DNA of 35,423 nt from the NCBI GenBank assembly GCA_022788345.1, contig JALFTM010000188.1, positions 1 through 35,423 of the forward strand. Direction: 5' to 3'. The stretch comes from Bacteroidales bacterium. GTDB lineage: Bacteria > Bacteroidota > Bacteroidia > Bacteroidales > Bacteroidaceae. Below the pieces are notes generated by a model. The model did no database searches. It was not told the DNA's origin and worked only from the letters and a program-made list of their open reading frames with translations. Below, in pieces: positions 10,285 through 18,355 of this stretch (positions are counted from its first letter, which is position 1; the number at the start of each line of letters is the position of its first letter). A program made the position numbers and the translations under genes.

Positions 10285-12279
10285 TCAATTGCCTTTACGC
10301 TCCTTGATGACACCCTTGCGATAGGCCAGAAGGAGTTTTTTCAAGTCGACAATCTGTGCTTTCAGCTCTCGCCCTTTGTCGGTATCGGCCACCATTTCTC
10401 TGCGCCCCATCATCTCAACAATCTGTATCGTTGAGCGGATGTCGGTGCCTTCTTCAATGGCTTTCTTCATCGACTCAAAAGGTTCGTGTTGCACGAGTTG
10501 GAAGCCACGGCTATGGTAAACCAATGTGTAGCCAGCTATCCCCGTAGTGCTATGATAGGCTTTTGAAAAACCGCCATCAATCACCATCAAACGCCCCCCT
10601 GCTTTAATGGGAGTTTCGCCTTGACTCACATGAACAGGCACATGGCCATTGATGATGTGGCGGTGCTCTCCTTTCACTTCAAACTCGTCAAAAATAGCGT
10701 CGCACACCGCCTCTTGTACACGCAGAGTGTAATAGTGTCCTTTCGCCTCCTTATGGGTCTCTTTATCGGCGATGAAGTAGCGTTCAAAAGTAGTCATGCG
10801 AGCCTTGTCGAACAAGGGGGAATTTGGCCCACACCATAAGTACCAGAAAAAGTCGATGGCTTGCTGGCGCTCCATCGCCTCTGCCTGAGAGTCGAAAGCG
10901 GTGCGCACCATCTGTTCGATGCGATCCATCAGTTCACGCCCCTTGAGCATCTGCCCACAGATGTTCACTTCTTTCAACGTGCCATCCTCATTGAGGGGCA
11001 TGGAAGCATGGAACAGCAAGTTGGAATTAAAGACTCCATACATCGAACCACGGGTGAGCATACAATTGATATGCTTTTGGAAGCGTTCATTGATGAGGAA
11101 AGAGTGGCGCAGTTGCTTCATCACTTCCTTTTCCTCTGCTGTCAATTCAAATGGATGTGCCGAATCGAGCGTTGGAAATAGGGTGTCTTTCAACGGATAT
11201 TCCTTGCCGTAAAGCGAAACAACGCCACGCTCCAAATCGAGATGTTGTAGCAGACCGCGGTCGTCCATATTCCACCAAGGATTGCGCCCATAGAGTTGTC
11301 CCTCAAGTTTGAACTGAATGATGCTAATGGCCTTGTGCATTTGCGCTATCAAGCGTTGCTGGCGTTCGCTGGGGCGGTTGTCTGTGCCCTCGAACTTTGG
11401 TAAGAAAGCTTCGCAACTATCTTCGCCATAGGTTTCCATAGCAAAGGTAGCGAGACGCACCATGTTGATGCCATAGCCGTCCTCCAAAGTGCGTGTGTTG
11501 CCATAACGCAACGACACACGAAGCACACTGGCGATGCATGCAAGGTTGCCCGCAGCTGCGCCCATCCATAGAATGTCGTGGTTACCCCATTGAATGTCGA
11601 TGCGGTGATAGCTACACAATTTTTCCAAAATCAGGTGTGCACCCGGCCCGCGGTCAAAGACATCACCCAATATATGGAGTTGGTCAATGGCCAAGCGTTG
11701 GATGAGATAACACAGTGCGCAAATAAAGTTCTCGGCACGCCCTGTTTCAATAATGGTCGCTATGATGCGGTTGAAATAGTCCTGCTTATTATGCCCGTCG
11801 GAAGTCTCGTGCAAAAGTTCTTCTATAATATAGGCGAACTCTTCTGGCAAACTTTTGCGCACCTTAGAGCGGGTGTATTTTGAAGACACATTGCGACACA
11901 CTGCCACCAAGCGGTTGAGCGTTGTTTGGTAGTAGTCTTCCAAATGTTCTTCCTGCGCACGCACAAGTTCGAGTTTCTCCTCTGGATAATATATCAAGGT
12001 GCAGAGGTCTTTCAACTCCTGCGAACGGAGCGTGTTGCCAAAGAGGTCGTTCACCTTGCGCTTGATGTTGCCAGAGGCGTTGCGCAAGACGTGTTCAAAA
12101 GCCTCATGTTCACCATGCAGATCAGCCAAGAAATGTTCTGTTGGCTTAGGCAGATTGAGGATGGCTTCAAGGTTGATAATCTCCGTGGTCACACTGGAGA
12201 TGGTCGGGAAGTCGTGGGCCAGCAAGCTAAGAAACCTGCGGTCGTTGTGTATTTCTTTCAATTGCGATGTTGTGGCCAT
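10285..12279 (-). CDS. fbp: Class III fructose-1,6-bisphosphatase
   Basis: 664 aa with metallophosphatase-type motifs (LADLHGEHEAFEHVL, LGDVFDRGPGAHLILEKL, WGNHDILWMGAAAGN, NGHVPVHVSQGETPIKAGGRLMVIDGGFSKAYH). Confidence 0.95.
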   Translation of the reverse strand: MATTSQLKEIHNDRRFLSLLAHDFPTISSVTTEIINLEAILNLPKPTEHFLADLHGEHEAFEHVLRNASGNIKRKVNDLFGNTLRSQELKDLCTLIYYPEEKLELVRAQEEHLEDYYQTTLNRLVAVCRNVSSKYTRSKVRKSLPEEFAYIIEELLHETSDGHNKQDYFNRIIATIIETGRAENFICALCYLIQRLAIDQLHILGDVFDRGPGAHLILEKLCSYHRIDIQWGNHDILWMGAAAGNLACIASVLRVSLRYGNTRTLEDGYGINMVRLATFAMETYGEDSCEAFLPKFEGTDNRPSERQQRLIAQMHKAISIIQFKLEGQLYGRNPWWNMDDRGLLQHLDLERGVVSLYGKEYPLKDTLFPTLDSAHPFELTAEEKEVMKQLRHSFLINERFQKHINCMLTRGSMYGVFNSNLLFHASMPLNEDGTLKEVNICGQMLKGRELMDRIEQMVRTAFDSQAEAMERQQAIDFFWYLWCGPNSPLFDKARMTTFERYFIADKETHKEAKGHYYTLRVQEAVCDAIFDEFEVKGEHRHIINGHVPVHVSQGETPIKAGGRLMVIDGGFSKAYHSTTGIAGYTLVYHSRGFQLVQHEPFESMKKAIEEGTDIRSTIQIVEMMGRREMVADTDKGRELKAQIVDLKKLLLAYRKGVIKERKGN

Positions 12280-12630
12280 AACTTAAACTTTAGGAGGGGG
12301 TCACAAAGACGACAGCCAAGGCATCTGACGATACGACAATGGCCTGCCGTGTGGAGCAACGAGTCTCTACTCTGTATGCAAAGCTTTCATAGACTATATT
12401 GCAGGCTCAAAGTTACAAATTTATTTTGTGACATTCTCACATATTTGCCTCTACTTATTGTTCCTCATCTGGCTTTTCAAACTTCTCGCCCTGCTTCTCT
12501 CTCAACCAACCATAGCTCTCAAAGAAAACTAATGCAGGTAGCTTTCCGTCACAGTTGCTTTCTTCACTTTCCAAACAGCACATAAAATAAAGAAAATGCG
12601 CCATTTATCACATTTTATTTTGCTTTTCCC

Positions 12631-12661
12631 TTTGATATCTTACAGACATCTCGTATCTTTG
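12631..12661 (+). promoter_or_regulatory. Bacteroidota primary-sigma promoter for the small ORF unit
   Basis: TTTG (12631-12634), 19-nt spacer, TATCTTTG (12654-12661). Confidence 0.75.
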
Positions 12662-12688
12662 CATCAGTTAAAAGAATAAGTAAAACTT

Positions 12689-12707
12689 GCTCCCGAAAGG
12701 CGGGAGC
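12689..12707 (+). promoter_or_regulatory. 5' UTR hairpin in the small-ORF transcript
   Basis: gctcccg-aaagg-cgggagc, 7-bp GC-rich stem between promoter and ORF. Confidence 0.65.
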
Positions 12708-12721
12708 GCAATTGATGAATT

Positions 12722-12844
12722 ATGAAGACGATGAATTTAATTGAAGAACTGAAGTATCGCATCAAGCGTTATCAGGAAATGGGCAACGGTGCTATGTGCC
12801 AAAGCCTTAATCAGCAGTTGGCAAAGCTTGTAGGTGTCAACTAA
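12722..12844 (+). CDS. Small 40-aa protein, function unknown
   Basis: MKTMNLIEELKYRIKRYQEMGNGAMCQSLNQQLAKLVGVN. Below the ORF-track length cut-off, but it has a promoter upstream, a terminator downstream and an amphipathic-helix-like composition. Confidence 0.62.
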   Translation: MKTMNLIEELKYRIKRYQEMGNGAMCQSLNQQLAKLVGVN

Positions 12845-12917
12845 AACATTGCAGGAAGCCCCTGCTTTCGTTGTAAACAACGTTCGCAATGCTAAGAATT
12901 GCGACTCATGATAATCT

Positions 12918-12950
12918 GAGCGGGACATTTGTTTGTTCCGCTTTTATTTT
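12918..12950 (+). terminator. Intrinsic terminator of the small-ORF unit
   Basis: gcgggaca-tttgtt-tgttccgc stem (extendable by A-T and G-T pairs) followed by ttttatttt. Confidence 0.75.
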
Positions 12951-12982
12951 GCAATAATCCTACCCCTATTATTTCTTTAACC

Positions 12983-14272
12983 ATGCGCCACCGCCCACGC
13001 CGTTTTGGTCTTTTGGCCATCAGCCCCCTCTTCGTCATGGCAGCCCTCTTCGTTGCTTTAAGCATCGTTGCTGGCGGATTATCGAAAGTGCCCATACTCA
13101 TAGTTTTTGTGCTCACGGCTGTCTATGCCCTCTCCATCACCAGAGGTCTGCCACTCTCCAAGCGCATCGCCCTTTTCTCCAAAGGCGCTGGCTCACCCGA
13201 TTTGGTGCTGATGCTTTGGATCTTCATCTTTGCAGGCATGTTTGCCACTGCTGCCAAAGAGATGGGAGCGATTGAAGCCACCGTGAACCTTGCTCTTTCC
13301 ATTCTCCCCAGCACAATGCTTGTTCCGAGCCTTTTTGTAGCCGCTTGCTTCATCTCTATGTCCATCGGCACGAGCGTTGGTACGATTGTGGCCTTAGCGC
13401 CGATAGGTATGGGACTTTCCGAGCAAACGGCCTTGCCCCTCTCACTGATCACAGCGGCAGTGGTCAGTGGTGCTTTCTTCGGCGACAATCTCTCTTTCAT
13501 ATCAGACACCACCATCGCTGCCACCCGCACACAAGCGTGTGCGCAGAAGGACAAGTTTCGCGCCAACATCCGCATCGCCCTGCCTGCGGCTATTGTTGCC
13601 ATGCTTATCTATGCTTTTGTTGGTCAACACACTGACGCAGACATACATTTGCAAGAGATTGCGTGGATAAAGGTCCTCCCCTACCTTGTTGTCATTGTTA
13701 CTGCTTTATTGGGGATGAATGTACTTTTGGTGCTAAGTATTGGTATTTTCACAACAGGCATTATCGGATTAGCAACAGGCACGCTGACGGGGGCTACATG
13801 GATCTCTGCTTCTGCGATGGGCATCATGGGAATGGCCGAACTTTGCTTGGTGTCGATGATGGCAGGGGGCTTGATGGAGCTGATACGTTACAATGGAGGA
13901 ATTATTTATCTCATCCACACTCTCACACGCCGTGTCACAGGCTGTCGTGGCGCAGAACTGAGCATTGCCACCTTGGTTGGCCTCACCAATCTCTGTACCG
14001 CCAACAACACTGTTGCAATCCTTTCCGTAGGACGCTTGGCCAATGATATTTCCACAAAGTATGGCGTTGATAAGCGTCGCAGTGCGAGCATTCTCGACAC
14101 TGTATCGTGTTGCGTGCAGAGCATCATCCCCTATGGCGCACAACTCCTTATCGCCAGCGGGCTCACGAGCTTAAACCCTTTCGACATCATTCCTTATCTC
14201 TTCTATCCTTTTGTGCTCATTGGCACCACGCTTCTCGCCATTCTTTGGCCGAGAGGAAAGCGAGTGCAATGA
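12983..14272 (+). CDS. NhaC-family Na+/H+ antiporter-type membrane transporter
   Basis: Multi-TM protein with family-like blocks (SPDLVLMLWIFIFAGMFA; SIGTSVGTIVALAPIG; VSGAFFGDNLSFISDTTIAAT). Start placed at MRHRPRRFG because the ORF-track start (12929) lies inside the preceding terminator. Confidence 0.85.
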   Translation: MRHRPRRFGLLAISPLFVMAALFVALSIVAGGLSKVPILIVFVLTAVYALSITRGLPLSKRIALFSKGAGSPDLVLMLWIFIFAGMFATAAKEMGAIEATVNLALSILPSTMLVPSLFVAACFISMSIGTSVGTIVALAPIGMGLSEQTALPLSLITAAVVSGAFFGDNLSFISDTTIAATRTQACAQKDKFRANIRIALPAAIVAMLIYAFVGQHTDADIHLQEIAWIKVLPYLVVIVTALLGMNVLLVLSIGIFTTGIIGLATGTLTGATWISASAMGIMGMAELCLVSMMAGGLMELIRYNGGIIYLIHTLTRRVTGCRGAELSIATLVGLTNLCTANNTVAILSVGRLANDISTKYGVDKRRSASILDTVSCCVQSIIPYGAQLLIASGLTSLNPFDIIPYLFYPFVLIGTTLLAILWPRGKRVQ

Positions 14273-14296
14273 CAAAACTCAGCTTTACTCAAAATG

Positions 14297-14329
14297 CACC
14301 TCCGCTCCACAGCTTGTGGAGCGGAGGTG
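14297..14329 (+). terminator. Hairpin downstream of the antiporter
   Basis: cacctccgctccaca-gct-tgtggagcggaggtg, 15-bp perfect stem. Confidence 0.6.
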
Positions 14330-14411
14330 TTGTGCTATAATGGGACATGAAAGAGTGCCCAAGTCAAATCATCATTCATGTCTTATCGCTTTGCGCTCAA
14401 AACATCTACAC

Positions 14412-14446
14412 AAAAAAGACCTGCGAAGAATCATCTTCACAGGTCT
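14412..14446 (-). terminator. Intrinsic terminator of the small lipoprotein gene (minus strand)
   Basis: agacctg(c)gaag-aatcat-cttc(a)caggtct, followed on the minus strand by TTTTTT. Confidence 0.8.
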
Positions 14447-14506
14447 GTTTCGTTTGCTCGTAGCAAACTTAGCCTTTTAAGGCTCAGGGACGAAACCCTG
14501 ATTCTC

Positions 14507-14704
14507 TCAAGCCTTTACGCTGTCAGCAGCAACCTTAGTGCTGTCAACTACTGTAGAATCTACAGAGTCAACCTTAGTGCTGTCGAGTGAATCAACTGTA
14601 GTAGAATCTACAGAGTCAGTTGCAGCACCAGCTTCAGTCTTAGAACCGCAAGAAGCGAAAGATACAGCTGCGAGAGCTACGAACACGAAAACCAACTTCT
14701 TCAT
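14507..14704 (-). CDS. Small secreted lipoprotein with acidic VDST-type repeats, unknown function
   Basis: MKKLVFVFVALAAVSFASCGSKTEAG lipoprotein signal and lipobox, then low-complexity TDSVDSTTVDSLDSTKVDSVDSTVVDSTKVAADSVKA. Start set at the MKK methionine (14704). Confidence 0.8.
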   Translation of the reverse strand: MKKLVFVFVALAAVSFASCGSKTEAGAATDSVDSTTVDSLDSTKVDSVDSTVVDSTKVAADSVKA

Positions 14705-14757
14705 TGTTGTGTAATTTTTTAAGAGTAAAACAATCAATTGCCTTTATTAAAACGATG

Positions 14758-14787
14758 CAAAGGTACGGACTTTTTTTATCTCTGCAA
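14758..14787 (-). promoter_or_regulatory. Promoter of the small lipoprotein gene
   Basis: On the minus strand: TTG (14787-14785), 19-nt spacer, TACCTTTG (14765-14758). Confidence 0.7.
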
Positions 14788-15048
14788 GAGCTAAGACTAT
14801 TTTTTTTGTCCACAGGGCAAAATTTAACATTTCCGACCTGCTAATCCACTGACTTTGAAAGATGCAGATAACAAACGAAGCTTTTTTTTCAACGACAATA
14901 TGTATCTCTTTCCTTGAAATCTCTTCTTTAGAAGCACCAACAGGTAATCCATTGTATCTGTTGTCTGCTTTGCCAAAATGCAAATTGTCGACAACTTAAT
15001 CCATATCCATACTTTCCATATATCCCAACTACATTTCTTAACATCTCA

Positions 15049-15132
15049 TTTGCTTTTCGCTTCAAAATATATTATCTTTGCCGTAACATCTAAAAGGGCA
15101 AGACCATGAACATCGCTGGTTTTGCCTTTTTT
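15049..15132 (+). ncRNA. Minimal promoter-hairpin-terminator cassette 1 (putative very short RNA)
   Basis: TTTG (15049-15052), N20, TATCTTTG (15073-15080); hairpin ggcaagacca-N10-tggttttgcc (15097-15126), then TTTTTT. Confidence 0.5.
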
Positions 15133-15401
15133 CGGCCTCTATCTCCCCTTTCGAGAGGCGCAAGAAAGATTTTCGCCCTGCGCTTGATGTTTTCACAGCA
15201 GTGCTTACTGTGGTATTTTCCCCTGCGAAGTATTCAAAAGCAAAGCTACTGTGCAAGGCCAATCTATAAACTTTCATAAAAAGTCAAGCACCACTTTTAT
15301 ATTCTGACCCAATAACAAGGATCTATGCGGTGTCTACATTTTCTTGGCATCGCATATCACGCCCTCATCATTTGTCTACATCTCTCTATATATTATTACG
15401 A

Positions 15402-16502
15402 ATGAATATCCCTATGCTTCTTTTAATGCTCGTCCTCATTGGTGCTGGCAATGGCTATGCTCTATGGCACATTTGGCACTTGCTTCCTTTGCCAATGGTC
15501 GGTCGCTGGATAGTCACAATGTGTTTTGCAGTAGTGGCATTCAGCCAATGGGCATTTTTTCTACTCAACGGTGCGGAGTGGCCTCTGCCCATTGCCTCTT
15601 TTTTCTATAAAGTAGGCAATTCGTGGCTCTTCATCATGGTGTATCTGGTCCTCATTTTCCTGCTTCTCGATTTGGGACGATGGGTTGGACTTGTGCCTAC
15701 GAGCTTTCTAAAAAGCAGTTGGATAGGCACTGGAAGCATTGCCAGTGTGATGCTTGCACTCTTCGCTTATGCCAACTATCACTTCCACGACAAACAAAGG
15801 GTTGCGCTTCACATCGCAACATCCAAGCCACTTACCCGTCCTCTGAAGGTGGTGATGTTAAGTGATATTCACGCTGGGTTTCATATCCGTAGAAACGAAA
15901 TTGCGCAGATGGTTGATCGCATCAATGCTGAACATCCCGATTACGTACTCATCGCTGGCGACATCATCGACATCAGCGTGCGTCCTCTCCTCGAAGAGGG
16001 CACTGCCAACGAGTTTCGCCGCATCGAAGCCCCCACTTACGCCATCCTTGGAAATCACGAATATCATTCGGGAAACCCTCAAGCCCTGAAATTCCTGAGA
16101 GATGCAGACATTCGATTATTGCAAGACAGCCTTGTCAATTTACCAGAAGGCATCACCATTGTTGGACGTGACGATCGTAGCAACCCACATCGCAAAAATC
16201 TCCGTGTACTCACCAAAGGTCTCGCGCCCGAACGCTTCACCATCCTCCTCGACCATCAACCCTATCACCTTGAGCAGGCTGAACAAGCTGGCATCGACTT
16301 CCAATTTTCAGGACATACGCACCGGGGACAAATTTGGCCTTTCTCATGGGTCACCGACAAACTCTACGAAACTGCATGGGGACACCATCAGCGTGGGAAA
16401 ACGCAGTATTACGTATCCTCTGGCTATGGTATTTGGGGTGGTAAATTCCGCCTCGGCACACAATCGGAGTACCTCGTCTTACACCTCTCACCAAGCCTTT
16501 GA
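15402..16502 (+). CDS. Membrane-anchored metallophosphoesterase (YkuE/YaeI-like)
   Basis: N-terminal TM segments, then LKVVMLSDIHAGFH, YVLIAGDIID, AILGNHEYH and FSGHTHRGQIWP. ATG at 15402 (MNIPMLLLMLV) preferred over 15330. Confidence 0.9.
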   Translation: MNIPMLLLMLVLIGAGNGYALWHIWHLLPLPMVGRWIVTMCFAVVAFSQWAFFLLNGAEWPLPIASFFYKVGNSWLFIMVYLVLIFLLLDLGRWVGLVPTSFLKSSWIGTGSIASVMLALFAYANYHFHDKQRVALHIATSKPLTRPLKVVMLSDIHAGFHIRRNEIAQMVDRINAEHPDYVLIAGDIIDISVRPLLEEGTANEFRRIEAPTYAILGNHEYHSGNPQALKFLRDADIRLLQDSLVNLPEGITIVGRDDRSNPHRKNLRVLTKGLAPERFTILLDHQPYHLEQAEQAGIDFQFSGHTHRGQIWPFSWVTDKLYETAWGHHQRGKTQYYVSSGYGIWGGKFRLGTQSEYLVLHLSPSL

Positions 16503-16553
16503 CCTCTTGATGCCATAAAGGCACAACCAGCGACGTCTCCGTCGCTCCTACAT

Positions 16554-16610
16554 CCACCTACCCTGAACAACGGATGCTGTTTTCGTTGCTCAACGTAGGT
16601 GGTTTTCTTT
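16554..16610 (+). terminator. Intrinsic terminator after the metallophosphoesterase gene
   Basis: ccacctac ... gtaggtgg with an internal gaacaacg/cgttgctc stem, then ttttcttt. Preceded by a separate hairpin agcgacg-tctc-cgtcgct (16529-16546). Confidence 0.7.
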
Positions 16611-16653
16611 GTCTTCTCCAAGGGCAACCAGAGATTTTTTGCTCAAAAACACC

Positions 16654-16682
16654 TTGAATGTGCCTAAAAAGTATTACCTTTG
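16654..16682 (+). promoter_or_regulatory. Promoter of the FadL/OmpP1-like gene
   Basis: TTG (16654-16656), N18, TACCTTTG (16675-16682). Confidence 0.65.
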
Positions 16683-16710
16683 CCGTGAAAAAGAACAACT
16701 AATCAGACAA

Positions 16711-18273
16711 ATGGTAAAACAACTATTCACAGCAACCGCCTTTCTTGCTCTGTCTAATGTAGCACTTGCAGGTGGTTTTTTGACAAACACCAATCAAAGT
16801 GCCTCTTTCCTTCGTATGCCCGCTCAAGAGGGTGTTATCAGCGTTGAAGGAGCCTACTACAACCCTGCTGGCGTTGGTTTCTTGAACAATGGTTGGCATT
16901 TCGCTTTCAACTGGCAAAGTGCCTATCAGAAACGTAACGTCACATCTACTTTCGGCCCTTATGCTTTAGGCGTAGACAATAATGGGGCAACCACGAAACT
17001 TTTTCAAGGCAAGGCCTCAGCACCTGTCATCCCCTCTATCGACTTGGCGTTCGTAAAAAATCGCTGGTTCGGTTCTTTCCATTTCGGTCTCACAGGTGGT
17101 GGCGGTAAGGCCAACTATGCCCATGGTCTCGGCACCTTCGAAAGCACCATCTCCACCATCCCCACAATCATCAATGCGATGGGACTTCCCACGATGAAAA
17201 TTGATGGTTACGACTTCGACAGCTATATGCACGGTCGCCAATACCACTTCGGTGCACAATTCGGTGCAGGCTACCGCGTCACAGATAACTTTTCCGTATC
17301 GGCAGGTGCGCGTATCGTTTACGCTACCGCCAATTACACTGGTTTTGTGAACGATATCCAATATCGCCTCAACGGCACGATGATGCGCGCCAGCCAAATC
17401 CCCGTTCTCCAAAACATACCTCTCTTGGCCGAGGGTATCAACCTTGAAGCCAAACAAAAGGGTTGGGGTGTTACGCCAATCCTTGGCATCAACTGGAAAA
17501 TCAACGATCAGTGGAACATTGGTGCAAAGTATGAATTTAAGACCCGCTTGCGCTTGAACACAACGTCGAACGTGACGCCCAACTCGACGTCCTACAATGT
17601 TGAGTCGTTGGCGAAGTTCCGTGACAACACGAAGATGGACAACGACATTCCTGCCATTGCAGCTTTGGGTGTGCAATATAGCCCCACTTCTCGCCTGCGT
17701 TTGAACCTTGCCAGCCATGTTTATTTTGACAAGCAGGCAACTCAATATAACAATGACCAAGAGAAGCTGGCAGGCAACTCATGGGAAATTCTCGCAGGTG
17801 CCGAATACGACATCAACGACCGCTGGACTGCCAGCATTGGCGGACAGCGCACAGATTACGGCCTTGGCAAAAACAGTCTTTACATCTCCGACATGAGTTT
17901 CAACACAGACTCTTACTCGCTGGCCTTAGGTGTGAAGTTTAAGGTCAATGACCGCATCAGCATCAACGCTTCATACTTCAAGACATTCTACAATGCGTAT
18001 AAGCGTACAGCTAACGACTACAACAATGTGGGTGCGACCTACTCTGCCCTTGCTTCTGGCATGGCTTCTAAACTCTCTGGACAGCTCGATGCGTTGAAAA
18101 CAGCAGGACAACAGGGTACGACAACCTACCAGCAGGTGGCACAAGCTTATGGTTTGGTGAACAGTATCCCTACGGTAGTGTCCAAGGTTAGCGATGCAGG
18201 CGTTTTGAAAGGCGCTGACCACTTCGACCGCACCAATGACGTCTTCGGTCTCGGTATCGACATCCGCTTCTAA
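16711..18273 (+). CDS. OmpP1/FadL/TodX-family outer membrane transporter
   Basis: Signal peptide MVKQLFTATAFLALSNVALAGG; NPAG motif (AYYNPAGVGFLNNGWHFAFN); barrel-like C-terminus ending in GLGIDIRF. Start corrected from 16609. Confidence 0.9.
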   Translation: MVKQLFTATAFLALSNVALAGGFLTNTNQSASFLRMPAQEGVISVEGAYYNPAGVGFLNNGWHFAFNWQSAYQKRNVTSTFGPYALGVDNNGATTKLFQGKASAPVIPSIDLAFVKNRWFGSFHFGLTGGGGKANYAHGLGTFESTISTIPTIINAMGLPTMKIDGYDFDSYMHGRQYHFGAQFGAGYRVTDNFSVSAGARIVYATANYTGFVNDIQYRLNGTMMRASQIPVLQNIPLLAEGINLEAKQKGWGVTPILGINWKINDQWNIGAKYEFKTRLRLNTTSNVTPNSTSYNVESLAKFRDNTKMDNDIPAIAALGVQYSPTSRLRLNLASHVYFDKQATQYNNDQEKLAGNSWEILAGAEYDINDRWTASIGGQRTDYGLGKNSLYISDMSFNTDSYSLALGVKFKVNDRISINASYFKTFYNAYKRTANDYNNVGATYSALASGMASKLSGQLDALKTAGQQGTTTYQQVAQAYGLVNSIPTVVSKVSDAGVLKGADHFDRTNDVFGLGIDIRF

Positions 18274-18287
18274 ATGAGGCACTTTTA

Positions 18288-18343
18288 ATAAAGCACAGCA
18301 CCTCCTCACGAACAAGTTGGCGTGAGGAGGTGCTGTGCTTTAT
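18288..18343. terminator. Bidirectional terminator between convergent genes
   Basis: Perfect 23-bp stem ataaagcacagcacctcctcacg-N10-cgtgaggaggtgctgtgctttat with A/T ends on both sides. Confidence 0.9.
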
Positions 18344-18355
18344 GCTATGTTTCTC

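Noticed and set aside
12929-12982. Extended N-terminus of the antiporter (MFVPLLFCNNPTPIISLT)
   Set aside because: The start codon lies inside the preceding terminator hairpin; ATG at 12983 fits better.
15062-15277. 71-aa minus-strand ORF in the spacer before the metallophosphoesterase
   Set aside because: Overlaps cassette 1 and its promoter; no signal peptide or recognised motif.
17017-17760. 247-aa minus-strand ORF
   Set aside because: Antisense shadow of the well-supported FadL/OmpP1 gene; composition is not protein-like.
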